A stretch of DNA of 64,000 bases from assembly GCF_001650695.1 (NCBI RefSeq), contig NZ_LWQS01000114.1, positions 1 to 64,000 on the forward strand, in the 5' to 3' direction. The position numbers and the translations under genes were made by a program. How positions within the stretch are numbered: position 1 is the stretch's first letter; every line of letters begins with the position of its first letter. Of the stretch, positions 1 to 8,227 are shown in pieces. The stretch is from Chloroflexus islandicus. Lineage in GTDB: Bacteria; Chloroflexota; Chloroflexia; Chloroflexales; Chloroflexaceae. The notes beneath the pieces are model-generated. The model ran no database searches. It was not told where the DNA came from and worked only from the letters and a program-made list of their open reading frames with translations.

Positions 1-7
1 TCCCGCA

Positions 8-60
8 CCCGGCCCTGAAGGGCCGGGCTGGGTTTACGAAGCCCGCTGCGCGGGCTGATG
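8..60. repeat. Composite double-hairpin repeat, family A
   Basis: Two adjacent palindromes: CCCGGCCCTGAAGGGCCGGG at 8-27 and AGCCCGCTGCGCGGGCT at 40-56, joined by a short linker. The same 50-53 nt module recurs at 46970, 52009, 52128, 52245, 52518 and 52791, and inverted near 59958. In several copies it is followed by a stretch of the type CCCCTCACCCC or CCCCCACCCC. It encodes nothing convincing and resembles a REP/MITE-like dispersed element. Confidence 0.8.
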
Positions 61-1023
61 CCCCCACCCCTTGCCCCCTTTCGGGGGTAGGTATTTCATC
101 GGCTCACCTCCTGCGGCGAGAACCAGTTGCCGGATGCCATCGGTGCGGAAGGGTGATCCCGTCGCGCGGGGACGGGGTGGGGTGTGGGCATTGCGCGAGC
201 TGACGAACATAGGTGATCCCGTGCGCGCGGGGACGGGATCATTGGCCACGGTTCGGGAACCAACGGCCCACACCAGCAGCGTGCAGGGGAGGCGACTGGC
301 TGGATGCTTGAAACAGGTGCCGGCGTCCTGCCGGGGTTGCCCATCGGGTGACACGAGTTCGCGGAGCCAATACCACCGTGCCTGTCCCGCGGGGCGAACC
401 TTCGCACCGGCGTTGCTGCGCAAGAAGGGATGCCAGCCGAGGCGGACGATCCGGCGAACCAACCACCGCGCATCCACGCCACGGTCGGCCAGCACGATGA
501 CCATCCCATCGGGCGGAATGGCCGGGCGGAGCATCCGGAGCATCCGCAGCCATGCGCGCCGCCACGACTGCGATTGACCGGCCGGAAGCACCGTCCACGC
601 CACGGGAATACCGGTTCCGCGAGCGACGACCGAGCTGGTCAGCACCACGAACCGGTCGTGCAGGGTGGTAGCATCGAGCGCGAGCGCGATCTGCTTCCCG
701 TGCCACACGCGCACGATCCACGCGAGGAGAGGGGCAAAACAGGTGGTCACAGCGAGGGTTTGGCGCTGCGTACCGGCCTTGCGTGGGGCCTCGACACACC
801 ATTCGTACCACCGTTGCTCGATGGTCGCCACCTGCTGGGTGCGGAGCAACGCGAGAAAGGTGGCCACCGTCAAGCGACCACACGACCGGGTACACGCGAT
901 CCCGAAACTCCACCACGCGAGTACCGTCGCCTGCGGGGCGCTGAGGTGGGGCACGGTGCTTGACACGCATGCTGTCCATTCCGATACTGCCTCTTGGTGA
1001 GTCATGCTGCACCTCCGAATCAT
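34..1023 (-). pseudogene. IS4-type DDE transposase, 3' end replaced
   Basis: The N-terminal ~245 residues look like a DDE transposase of IS4 type. A first catalytic Asp sits in LALDATTLHDRF and a second in VIVLADRGVDARWL. After LLVWAVG the reading frame runs into unrelated GC-rich repeat DNA (CRISPR-like units at 152-240, then the left inverted repeat). The C-terminal region expected to hold the third acidic residue (a Glu in this family) is therefore missing. The remaining tail, including KYLPPKGG, is encoded by the inverted repeat and family A DNA, so the protein is most likely inactive. A GTG or TTG start upstream of the first Met is possible. The family assignment is from motif recognition only. 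Confidence 0.72.
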
Positions 1024-1093
1024 GGTGGAATTGGTACCTCCATTCCATGCTACGAGGTAGGCTGGCTCACCTCAAAATACCTACCCCCGAAAG
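78..1093 (-). mobile_element. Degenerate insertion sequence with 19-bp inverted ends
   Basis: CTTTCGGGGGTAGGTATTT at 78-96 is exactly the reverse complement of AAATACCTACCCCCGAAAG at 1075-1093. These 19-bp inverted repeats flank a transposase reading frame on the minus strand whose start lies ~50 bp inside the right end. The element would be ~1.0 kb, short for an intact IS4-type element, which fits the missing 3' part of the transposase. No clear flanking target duplication was seen; both sides are repeat DNA. Confidence 0.6.
152..240 (-). repeat. Two CRISPR-like repeats separated by 32 nt
   Basis: GGTGATCCCGT-(G)CGCGCGGGGACGGG occurs at 152-179 (28 nt, one base shorter) and 212-240 (29 nt). 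The interval 180-211 is 32 nt. On the minus strand the unit is a hairpin with GATCCCGT and ACGGGATC arms. A 28/29-nt hairpin repeat with a 32-nt spacer matches type I-E CRISPR geometry. However, there are only two units, no leader and no cas genes in the window. It may equally be a dispersed palindrome that happens to be duplicated. Confidence 0.35.
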
Positions 1094-1266
1094 CATCTCT
1101 CCCCTCCCCCAGCGGGGGAGGGGTCAGGGGTGAGGGCCGCCCCTCCCCCAGCGGGGGAGGGGTTGGGGGTGGGGGCATTGCAGCCATCTGCGCGCATGGG
1201 TGCTGTCCGCCCTTCAACCCGCCGGGGCAGGCCTTTGCCGGGCCGAGCACTGCCGTGCGCGGCTAC
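1094..1266. repeat. GC-rich palindromic repeats upstream of the VanW gene
   Basis: Two copies of a CCCCTCCCCCAGCGGGGGAG hairpin lie near 1107 and 1141, followed by repeat-like sequence. No coding potential is convincing. The same hairpin type recurs throughout the gaps of this window (for example 9305, 27580, 52590, 60200). Confidence 0.6.
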
Positions 1267-1295
1267 TTGACACCGCTACCACGGCGCGTTAGACT
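1267..1295 (+). promoter_or_regulatory. Sigma70-type promoter for the VanW gene
   Basis: TTGACA at 1267-1272 is a perfect -35 box. It is followed after 17 bp by TAGACT at 1290-1295 as the -10 box. Transcription would begin ~40-45 nt before the ATG at 1345, which supports that start over the longer open frame beginning at 994. Confidence 0.65.
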
Positions 1296-1344
1296 GAAGA
1301 CGTCATCGCTGTTTTGCGCATTGGAATGCCATTGCGAGACTATC

Positions 1345-3177
1345 ATGGATCGTCCGCTGCCAGCCCGGATGCCCCGCGCCCGCCGTTCATGGCCGTGGCG
1401 CGTTATAGAATGGTTGCTCGTGCTCACCGCACTGGCCGGGTTGGCGGTGCTGCTTGGCTATGGCGCGATCTTGCTTGGCGAACGGCTGCTAGCCGAACGG
1501 ATCTATCCTAACATTAGCGTGCGTGGCTTGCCGATCGGCGGTCTGACCCGCGCCGAAGCCCGCGCTATGCTCCTCCGTCGCTACGCCGATTTCCTTGCCG
1601 CGCCGGTAACGCTGAGCTTCGAGGGCCAGCTCTGGCGACCGGCGGCTGAAGACCTTGGCCTCAGTTTGGCGATTGACGAGGCGCTCGACGCGGCGTTTGC
1701 CCTCGGTCACGATCTCAATTGGCAAGCCAATACCCGCATCGCCGCCGCCACATGGCAATACGGCGTTGATCTGCCGCTGCGCCTGCGCTTCGACCAGCGC
1801 ATCGCGCAGCAAACACTGCGCACCATCGCCGCCGAGATCGACCGCGCGCCGGTTGAGGCGAGCGTTGACCTGCGCAATGGGGTGATCGTCGTTGGTGCAG
1901 AGCAGTGGGGCCGGCAGACGCTGATCGATGACACAATCGCCGATATTGCCGCTGCCGTGCAGAGTCTGCAACCGCAAGAGGTAACGATCCGCACTCGCCT
2001 GCTCGAACCGCGCGTGCGCGATGCAGACCTCGCCCCCACCGTCGCCGAGCTGCAATTACTGCTGCACGGCCCAATCCGGCTCGAAGGGCGGGGCGGCCAG
2101 TGCCCAGCCGGTTGCCGCTGGGAATGGCCGGTACCCCAAATCGCCGCGTGGATCAAGCTCCGCAGTCTCACCGCGATTGATGGCCGCCCGGCAATGGCTG
2201 TCATGATCGATCAGGCCGCGATCCGCGCTGCGTTGACCCCGATCGCCGCTGCACTGCGCGAAGAGGGCGGTTTGCCGCGGGTGGATTGGAATAACGGCAA
2301 CCTGCGTATCCGCACCCCCGGCACACCCGGTCGCGGCCTTGCGGTCGAAGAGGCGCTAGCCCGCATTAATGGCGCACTCTACAGCCACGAGCGCACCGTA
2401 ACCTTGCCCTTGCGCGAATTGCCGCCGCCGGTCACTGCCGATAACCTCGCCGCATTGGGCATTACCGAACCGGTTGGCGTGGGGGTCAGCTCATTTCGCA
2501 ACTCGGCTGAGTATCGCATTACCAACATTCAAGCCGGCGCGCGCCAAATGGATGGCGTGCTCATTCCGCCCGGCGCTGCCTTCTCGTTCAACACGACCCT
2601 CGGCCCGGTCACCCCGGAGCGTGGCTTCGTCGAGGGGCTGGCTATCGTCGCCAACCGCACCCAAAAGGAATGGGGAGGCGGTCTCTGCCAAGTCAGCACC
2701 ACCGTCTTCCGCGCCGCCTTCTTCGCCGGCTTACCAATCACCGAACGCCACGAACACTCGTTCCGCATCGGCTGGTATGAAGAGCTTGGCGAACCTCCCG
2801 GCCTCGATGCCGCCATCTTTACCGGCGTCCACGATCTACGGTTTGTCAACGATACCGGCGGCTGGCTGCTCTTGACCAGCAAAGTTGATCTGCAACGCCA
2901 ACAATTGACGATGATCCTCTATGGCCCGCCAAGCAACCGCCGGGTTGAATACGCTTACCGCATTCTCGAACGCACCCCGGCCCCGACCCAGCCAGTCTAC
3001 GTTGATGATCCCACCCTGCCGGCTGGCGTCATCCGGCAGACCGATACCGCGCGCGGCGGGTTGCGGGTCGAAGTCTATCGCACCGTCTATACCAATGGCG
3101 AAATCAGCCGGCGCGATACGATCCCCACCACCTTCCAACCATGGCCCGACATCTTCGTGCGCGGCACTGGTCGCTAA
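1345..3177 (+). CDS. VanW-domain membrane-anchored protein with PG-binding-like repeats
   Basis: A 610-aa protein, probably at the cell envelope. Residues ~20-45 form one transmembrane segment after a basic N-terminus (RARRSWPWR). Residues ~55-90 (NISVRGLPIGGLTRAEA) are typical of the PG_binding_4 module that precedes VanW, and a second weaker unit follows up to ~370. Residues ~380-510 are the VanW domain, with SSFRNSAEYRITNIQ, FSFNTTLGP and GGGLCQVSTTVFRAA. VanW proteins occur in vancomycin-resistance clusters and in many bacteria without resistance; their biochemical role is unsettled. The frame is open upstream to 994, but that part is repeat DNA; the promoter at 1267-1295 and the hydrophobic anchor fix the start at 1345. 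No van regulatory genes are nearby. Confidence 0.85.
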   Translation: MDRPLPARMPRARRSWPWRVIEWLLVLTALAGLAVLLGYGAILLGERLLAERIYPNISVRGLPIGGLTRAEARAMLLRRYADFLAAPVTLSFEGQLWRPAAEDLGLSLAIDEALDAAFALGHDLNWQANTRIAAATWQYGVDLPLRLRFDQRIAQQTLRTIAAEIDRAPVEASVDLRNGVIVVGAEQWGRQTLIDDTIADIAAAVQSLQPQEVTIRTRLLEPRVRDADLAPTVAELQLLLHGPIRLEGRGGQCPAGCRWEWPVPQIAAWIKLRSLTAIDGRPAMAVMIDQAAIRAALTPIAAALREEGGLPRVDWNNGNLRIRTPGTPGRGLAVEEALARINGALYSHERTVTLPLRELPPPVTADNLAALGITEPVGVGVSSFRNSAEYRITNIQAGARQMDGVLIPPGAAFSFNTTLGPVTPERGFVEGLAIVANRTQKEWGGGLCQVSTTVFRAAFFAGLPITERHEHSFRIGWYEELGEPPGLDAAIFTGVHDLRFVNDTGGWLLLTSKVDLQRQQLTMILYGPPSNRRVEYAYRILERTPAPTQPVYVDDPTLPAGVIRQTDTARGGLRVEVYRTVYTNGEISRRDTIPTTFQPWPDIFVRGTGR

Positions 3178-3227
3178 CCGCACCGCTGCGCCTAACATTC
3201 CTGCCACGCCGCCAGCTTGCCAATCTC

Positions 3228-3236
3228 TGCTATACT
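3228..3236 (+). promoter_or_regulatory. Extended -10 promoter for the CBS-domain gene
   Basis: TGCTATACT at 3228-3236 fits an extended -10 (TGn plus TATACT). No good -35 lies 16-18 bp upstream. The leader to the ATG at 3314 is ~75 nt. Confidence 0.45.
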
Positions 3237-3313
3237 AAGGAAGAGTTGTTCGTGCAACTACTCTCGTGAAGAATATCACGAATACAACATAGCGAAACGA
3301 AAGGTGTAGCGGA

Positions 3314-3781
3314 ATGAAAGCGCGCGAGATCATGACCCGTGATGTGATTTGCATCACTGATGACGCCTCGGTCGAAGATGCCGCCCGCCTGATGGCGCGC
3401 AACCGGATCAGCGGCTTGCCGGTAATTAACGGTCACGGCATCTTGGTTGGTCTCGTCACCGAGCACGATCTGATCGCCAAAGAGGGGCGCACGGTCAAAG
3501 AGATTATGACCCGCAGCGTGATCAGCGTCAGTGCCGACACCGAAGTCGAGCAGATCCAGCACCTGCTGACCAACCAGCGCATCCGGCGGGTACCGGTGGT
3601 GGAAAACGGCAAAGTGGTCGGGATTGTCAGCCGGTCAGATCTTGTGCGCCAGATTGCGATGCGTTGGGTGTGCGGCGTCTGCGGCGAGATCGTGCGCTCA
3701 CTCGAATCACCCAAACATTGCCCACGGTGCGGCGCTGACGCCAGCGCCTTCACCCACGAAGTGGTGCCGCCGGGCATGTAA
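3314..3781 (+). CDS. Tandem CBS-domain protein with C-terminal zinc ribbon
   Basis: A 155-aa protein. Two CBS modules occupy residues ~1-57 and ~62-117, each starting with an (R/K)EIMTR motif and containing the (R/K)I.(G/R)(L/V)PV core. Paired CBS modules usually bind adenine nucleotides. The tail holds CGVCG (C120, C123) and CPRCG (C136, C139), a rubredoxin-like four-cysteine knuckle that could bind Zn or Fe. Ligand, partner and role are unknown; a small regulatory protein is the best guess. It has its own promoter-like sequence and lies 280 bp before the pdh genes. Confidence 0.8.
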   Translation: MKAREIMTRDVICITDDASVEDAARLMARNRISGLPVINGHGILVGLVTEHDLIAKEGRTVKEIMTRSVISVSADTEVEQIQHLLTNQRIRRVPVVENGKVVGIVSRSDLVRQIAMRWVCGVCGEIVRSLESPKHCPRCGADASAFTHEVVPPGM

Positions 3782-4063
3782 CAATAATAGGGCGTTGGGG
3801 CAGCACTGGCCGTTGCGCTAACGCTATGCTTGCAACCGGTTGATCGATCGCCAAGCTGCTGCTGTGCCATCACGCAGCAGACTGTCGATCTGCCTTCACC
3901 AAACAATTGCGTGCTGCCAGATCAGTTGTGGGTCTGGCCCATCCCAAGCGCGTCACCCGCCCGCGGGGGCGTGGCGAACATACCAGATGGCGCGTCGCTT
4001 CGACACTTGGGAACACTCATCCTGCCGGAGCGAAGCGCCCAGCATACGAGAGGAGTCTCAACT
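3782..4063 (+). promoter_or_regulatory. Long leader upstream of the pdh genes
   Basis: A 282-bp gap without a convincing gene. It holds short dyads such as a GCTGCTG...CAGCAG stem near 3856-3888 and a GC-rich stem near 3958-3975. I could not assign a promoter or riboswitch class. GAGAGGAG at 4048-4055 is a good ribosome binding site for the ATG at 4064. Confidence 0.3.
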
Positions 4064-5131
4064 ATGGCCGAAGTAGCCGAAGCGGCTCAGCCCCTCCTTG
4101 AGCGCGCTACCGCCGATGAATTGAAGCATTACTACTATCAGATGCTGCTGTTGCGGCGATTTGAAGAGCGCGCCGGCGAAATGTACGTGAAAGCGAAAAT
4201 TGGCGGATACTGCCACCTCAATCTCGGCGAAGAAGCCACTATCGTCGGCCTCATGGCCGCCCTCACTCCCGACGACTACATCTTCACCAATTATCGCGAG
4301 CACGGTTACATTATTGCGCGCGGCGTGCCCCCCGGCCCGGTGATGGCCGAACTGTTCGGCAAAGAGACCGGCGTTTCCGGCGGGCGCGGCGGTTCGATGC
4401 ACCTGTTCGATCGCAAAACCAACTTTATGGGTGGCTACGCGATCGTCGGCGGGCAGGTGCCGCTTGCCGTCGGCGCGGCGTATGCGCTGCGCTATCAGGG
4501 CAAGCCGGGGGTGGTCATTGCCCAGATGGGTGATGGCACCACCAACATTGGCGCGTTCTACGAGTCATTGAATCTAGCCAAAATCTGGAAGTGCCCGGTG
4601 CTCTTCTTTATCGTCAATAATGGCTACGGGATGGGCACCTCGGTGGAGGCCGGTTCATCCGAACCGGATTTGTGGAAGAAGGGCGCTTCGTTCCGCGTCT
4701 ATGGCGAACGGGTCGATGGCACCGATGTGCTGGCAGTGCGCGATGTGGTGCGCCGCTTGCGCGTCCGCGCCGAGGCCGAAGGCGAACCGGCGATTATCGA
4801 CGCGGTCAGCTTCCGCTTCCGCGGCCACTCGGTGATCGACTCTGACCGCTACCGCGATCCGGAAGCGGTGCGCCGCGGGCGCGAGCTGTACGATCCGATC
4901 CGTAAGTTTGCCGCCCTCTTGCTCGATCACGGCGTTGTTGATGACGCATGGCTGAAGAGCGTGGCCGATCGGGTCGAGCGCGAAGTGCAAGAGGCGATTG
5001 ACTTCGCCAACAATAGCCCCGATCCCAAGTTTGAAGATCTCTATAAGTATATGTACGCGACGCCGGTGCCAAATACGCCGACCGCTGAGGATGCCATCCG
5101 CGCTGTGAAGATTAATCACGGCGAGTTCTAG
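4064..5131 (+). CDS. pdhA: Pyruvate dehydrogenase E1 component, alpha subunit
   Basis: A 355-aa subunit of the thiamine-diphosphate-dependent E1, which decarboxylates pyruvate and acetylates the lipoyl group of E2. The TPP/Mg motif is GDGTTN (156-161) to NNGYGM (185-190). GGRGGSMHLFD (~107-116) and YREHGY are typical of the PdhA/AcoA group. The open frame extends upstream to 3830, but the start at 4064 has a strong GAGGAG site at correct spacing and matches the family N-terminus. It is followed after 61 bp by the beta subunit. A branched-chain 2-oxoacid or acetoin dehydrogenase is the alternative; sequence style favours pyruvate. Confidence 0.92.
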   Translation: MAEVAEAAQPLLERATADELKHYYYQMLLLRRFEERAGEMYVKAKIGGYCHLNLGEEATIVGLMAALTPDDYIFTNYREHGYIIARGVPPGPVMAELFGKETGVSGGRGGSMHLFDRKTNFMGGYAIVGGQVPLAVGAAYALRYQGKPGVVIAQMGDGTTNIGAFYESLNLAKIWKCPVLFFIVNNGYGMGTSVEAGSSEPDLWKKGASFRVYGERVDGTDVLAVRDVVRRLRVRAEAEGEPAIIDAVSFRFRGHSVIDSDRYRDPEAVRRGRELYDPIRKFAALLLDHGVVDDAWLKSVADRVEREVQEAIDFANNSPDPKFEDLYKYMYATPVPNTPTAEDAIRAVKINHGEF

Positions 5132-5192
5132 CGGTGAGGTGCAGCGCAGCAACGCCTACAATACGGCGTGTCTGAACAAGTAAGAGGTTGTT

Positions 5193-6188
5193 ATGCCTGT
5201 GATTACGTACCGCCAAGCGTTGAACGATACGCTGGGCGAGGAGTTGGCCCGCGATCCGAATGTGCTCTTGATGGGCGAGGAGATCGGGGTCTTTCAAGGT
5301 TCGTACCGCGTGACCGAGGGCCTGTTGGCCGAATTCGGCCCCAAGCGGGTCGTTGACACTCCGATCGCTGAAGAAGGGTTCGTCGGCGTGGCCATCGGCG
5401 CGGCGATGCTCGGCCTGCGCCCGGTGGTCGAGATTATGACCATCAATTTTATTCTGGTCGCGATTGACCAGATCGTGAACCATGCCTCGAAAATTCACTA
5501 TATGTTCGGCGGGCAAGTGAGTGTGCCACTGGTGATTCGCACGCCATCCGGCGGCACCGGCCAACTAGCGGCCACCCACTCGCAGTCGTTCGAGAATTGG
5601 TTTGCCTATTGCCCCGGCCTCAAGGTTGTCGCCCCGGCAACGCCCTACGATGCCAAGGGCTTGCTCCGCGCCGCCATTCGCGACGACGATCCGGTGATCT
5701 TTATCGAGTCGCTGGCCCTCTACGATACCAAGGGTGAGGTACCCGAAGATGATGACTACGTGGTACCGATTGGGATCGCTGAAGTGAAGCGGAAGGGAAC
5801 TGATGTCACCGTTGTTTCATACTCTCGCATGACCGCGGTCGCCTTGCAAGTCGCCCAGCGTATGGAGCAAGAGGGGATTAGCGTCGAGGTGGTAGACTTG
5901 CGCTCGCTGCGCCCGCTCGACCGCCCCACCATTATCGAGTCGGTCAAGAAGACCAATCGCGCCGTGGTCATCGCCGAAGATTGGTATTCGTATGGCGTGA
6001 CCGCCGAGATTGCGGCCACCATTCAGGAAGAGGCATTTGATTATCTCGATGCGCCGGTGCAGCGCGTTGCCGGGCTTGAGGTGCCGCTGCCCTACGCCAA
6101 AGAGCTGTCGGCGGCCTCGAAACCGAATGCCAATAGCTTGATCTACGCCATCCGGCAGGTTATGAGCGGTACGAAACGTACGCGCTGA
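5193..6188 (+). CDS. pdhB: Pyruvate dehydrogenase E1 component, beta subunit
   Basis: A 331-aa transketolase-like pyrimidine-binding subunit that pairs with the preceding alpha subunit. Motifs include GEEIGVFQGSYRVTEGL near the N-terminus, DTPIAEEGFVGVAIGAAM (~50-67), the QSFENWF segment and the C-terminal DWYSYGVTAEIAA of the transketolase C domain. AAGAGG before the ATG serves as ribosome binding site. The length is normal for the family, and it sits between E1-alpha and E2. Confidence 0.93.
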   Translation: MPVITYRQALNDTLGEELARDPNVLLMGEEIGVFQGSYRVTEGLLAEFGPKRVVDTPIAEEGFVGVAIGAAMLGLRPVVEIMTINFILVAIDQIVNHASKIHYMFGGQVSVPLVIRTPSGGTGQLAATHSQSFENWFAYCPGLKVVAPATPYDAKGLLRAAIRDDDPVIFIESLALYDTKGEVPEDDDYVVPIGIAEVKRKGTDVTVVSYSRMTAVALQVAQRMEQEGISVEVVDLRSLRPLDRPTIIESVKKTNRAVVIAEDWYSYGVTAEIAATIQEEAFDYLDAPVQRVAGLEVPLPYAKELSAASKPNANSLIYAIRQVMSGTKRTR

Positions 6189-6204
6189 ACCCGGTTATCG
6201 GCGA

Positions 6205-6255
6205 GTATAAGCCCCTCTCCCCGCAAACAGGGAGAGGGGCTAGGGTGAGGGGTCA
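6205..6255. repeat. Palindromic repeat between pdhB and pdhC
   Basis: CCCCTCTCCCC, a short loop and GGGAGAGGGG form a hairpin at about 6211-6239, followed by the recurrent GGGTGAGGGGTCA. This hairpin type is one of the dispersed families of the window; here it could attenuate or stabilise the pdh transcript. Confidence 0.6.
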
Positions 6256-6308
6256 CAACCCCGCCATCCGCAAGATGCACACTCATAGTATCAATCATGG
6301 GAGGCTCC

Positions 6309-7613
6309 ATGGGTGAAGTAACCATGCCTCGTCTCTCCGACACGATGTCGGAAGGTACGGTGGGCCGTTGGTTGAAGAAGATCGGCGATTCGATCGCCGT
6401 GGGCGATATTATCGCTGAGATCGAGACCGATAAGGCCACGATGGAATTGGAAGCGTTTGAGGTCGGCGTGCTCCAGCAGATTTTGGTACCCGAAGGGCAG
6501 ACCGTGCCGATCGGGCAGCCGATTGCGATTATCGGCGACGGCTCAGCGACGGTGGCGGCTGCCCCGGCTGCACCAACCCCCGCTGCGGCGGCTCCCGCCC
6601 CTGCCCCGGCTGCGCCTGCCGCAGTGACTGCACCGCCTGCGACAGTCACCGTCGCTACCAGTGACGAGAACGGGCGGATTAAGGCCTCGCCGGTGGCCCG
6701 CCGTCTCGCCGAAGAGTTGGGGATCGATCTGCGCCAAGTCACCGGCACTGGCCCCGGTGGCCGGATTATCAAGGAGAATGTCGAGGAATTCGCGGCCCGC
6801 CGTGGTACGGCAGCTCCGGCGCCAGTCGCTGCGCCCGCGCCGGCCCCCGCACCTGTGCCCGCGCCGGCCCCCGCACCTGTGCCCGCACCAACCCGCGCAC
6901 CAGCTCCCGCCCCCGCTCCCACGCTGGCCGGCGCTGAGCCAATGAGCCGTATGCGCAAGGCGATCGCGCGCGCGATGAACGAGAGCAAGCCCGGCGTGCC
7001 CCATATCTACCTCACGATTGAGGTTGATGCCGATGCGTTGATGGCGCTGCGCGAGCAGATCGCCGCCAGCGGCACCCGCGTCTCGGTTAATGATCTGATC
7101 GTGAAGGCGGCAGCTAAGGCGCTCGCCAAGGTGCCCGCCGTCAACACCAGCTTTAGCCAGACTGCCGACGGCCAGCCGGGAATCGTGCGCCACAGCCAGA
7201 TCAATATCGGCGTGGCCGTTGCCCTCGATGATGGATTGGTGGCGCCGGTCGTGCGCGACGCTGACAAGAAGAGCATTAGCGTGATCAGCGCCGAAATCCG
7301 CGATATGGCCCTGCGCGCCCGCGAGGGCAAGATCAAGCAGAACGAACTGGAAGGCGCGACCTTCCAAGTCACTAATCTCGGTATGTTCGGCATTGTCGAG
7401 TTCGGATCGATCATTTCGGTGCCGCAGGCCGCTTCGCTGGCCGTCGGCGCGGTGCGCAAAGTGCCAGTGGTGCGTGATGATCAGATCGTGATCGGGCAGG
7501 TGATGAATCTGACTCTCAGCGCCGATCACCGCATCGTTGATGGCGCCGTGGCTGCGCAGTATCTGCAAGAGCTGCGTAAGCTGCTGGAAGCGCCGATGAC
7601 GATCATCGTCTGA
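6309..7613 (+). CDS. pdhC: Dihydrolipoamide acetyltransferase (E2) of pyruvate dehydrogenase
   Basis: A 434-aa E2 core enzyme that transfers acetyl groups from lipoamide to CoA. Residues 1-78 are a lipoyl domain with lipoylated Lys42 in ETDKATM. A long Ala/Pro linker follows. Residues ~115-150 (KASPVARRLAEELGIDL) are the E1/E3-binding domain. A second Ala/Pro linker contains an internal repeat of APAPAPAPVP type. The C-terminal catalytic domain carries the HxxxDG motif (His407, Asp411). The ATG at 6309 is preferred because GGAGG at 6300-6304 precedes it; the ATG at 6297 has no such site. No E3 (lpd) gene is adjacent. Its last ~70 bp are duplicated downstream. Confidence 0.92.
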   Translation: MGEVTMPRLSDTMSEGTVGRWLKKIGDSIAVGDIIAEIETDKATMELEAFEVGVLQQILVPEGQTVPIGQPIAIIGDGSATVAAAPAAPTPAAAAPAPAPAAPAAVTAPPATVTVATSDENGRIKASPVARRLAEELGIDLRQVTGTGPGGRIIKENVEEFAARRGTAAPAPVAAPAPAPAPVPAPAPAPVPAPTRAPAPAPAPTLAGAEPMSRMRKAIARAMNESKPGVPHIYLTIEVDADALMALREQIAASGTRVSVNDLIVKAAAKALAKVPAVNTSFSQTADGQPGIVRHSQINIGVAVALDDGLVAPVVRDADKKSISVISAEIRDMALRAREGKIKQNELEGATFQVTNLGMFGIVEFGSIISVPQAASLAVGAVRKVPVVRDDQIVIGQVMNLTLSADHRIVDGAVAAQYLQELRKLLEAPMTIIV

Positions 7614-8200
7614 TCTTGAAAACGCAATGAGATAAAACGCAAAGGCGCAAAGGACGCAGAGTTCGCCAAGGTTTTGGGATGAACGTCTCTGTTACCGAGT
7701 CCCCATTCAAAACCCTCTGCGCTCTTTGCGCACTTTGCGTCTTTGCGTTACGATCCCTTTGCGCACGCTGCGTCTTTACGTTACGATCTCTCTGCGCCGT
7801 GGCTGCGCAGTATCTGCAAGAGCTGCGTAAGCTGCTGCGCCGATGACGATCATCGTCTGATCTTGAAAACGCAATGAGATAAAACGCAAAGGCGCTAAGG
7901 ACGCGGAGTTCGCAAAGGTTTTTTGGATGAACGTCTCTGCTATCGAGGCCCCTTTCAAAACCCTCTGCGAGCTTTGCGCACGCTGCGTCTTTGCGTTACG
8001 ATCCCTTTGCGTTCTCTGGCCTGTTGGTTGAACATGCATATCATCGTCTGATCAGGAAAACGCAAAGGCGCAAAGGACGCAGAGTTCGCCAAGGTTTTGG
8101 GATGAACGTCTCTGTTACCGAGTCCCCATTCAAAACCCTCTGCGCTCTTTGCGCACTTTGCGTCTTTGCGTTTACACCCTTAGCGCCTTTGCTTCCTTAG
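7543..8200. repeat. Degenerate tandem triplication including the pdhC 3' end
   Basis: The last ~70 bp of pdhC plus ~135 bp downstream (7543-7748) recur as a diverged copy starting at 7794, offset 251 bp and with a few bases lost in the coding part. A third partial copy starts near 8039. The segment AACGCAAAGGCGCAAAGGAC and what follows, through to TTTGCGTCTTTGCG, is almost identical in copies one and three. The copies themselves hold inverted AAAGGCGCAAAGG / CTTTGCGCACTTTGCG motifs. No gene is supported in 7614-8227. Confidence 0.8.
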
Positions 8201-8227
8201 CGTCTTTGCCGTGAGAGGAGTATTGCT

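Noticed and set aside
99-126. Third CRISPR-like repeat next to the pair at 152-240
   Set aside because: Only loose similarity, and the spacing (~52 nt) does not fit the 60-61-nt period.
994-1344. N-terminal extension of the VanW protein
   Set aside because: It covers the IS end and GC-rich hairpins; promoter and membrane anchor point to the start at 1345.
3830-4063. Upstream extension of the E1-alpha frame
   Set aside because: No similarity to the family N-terminus; the ATG at 4064 has the ribosome binding site.
3782-4063. Riboswitch upstream of pdhA
   Set aside because: Stems are present but no known class could be recognised by eye.
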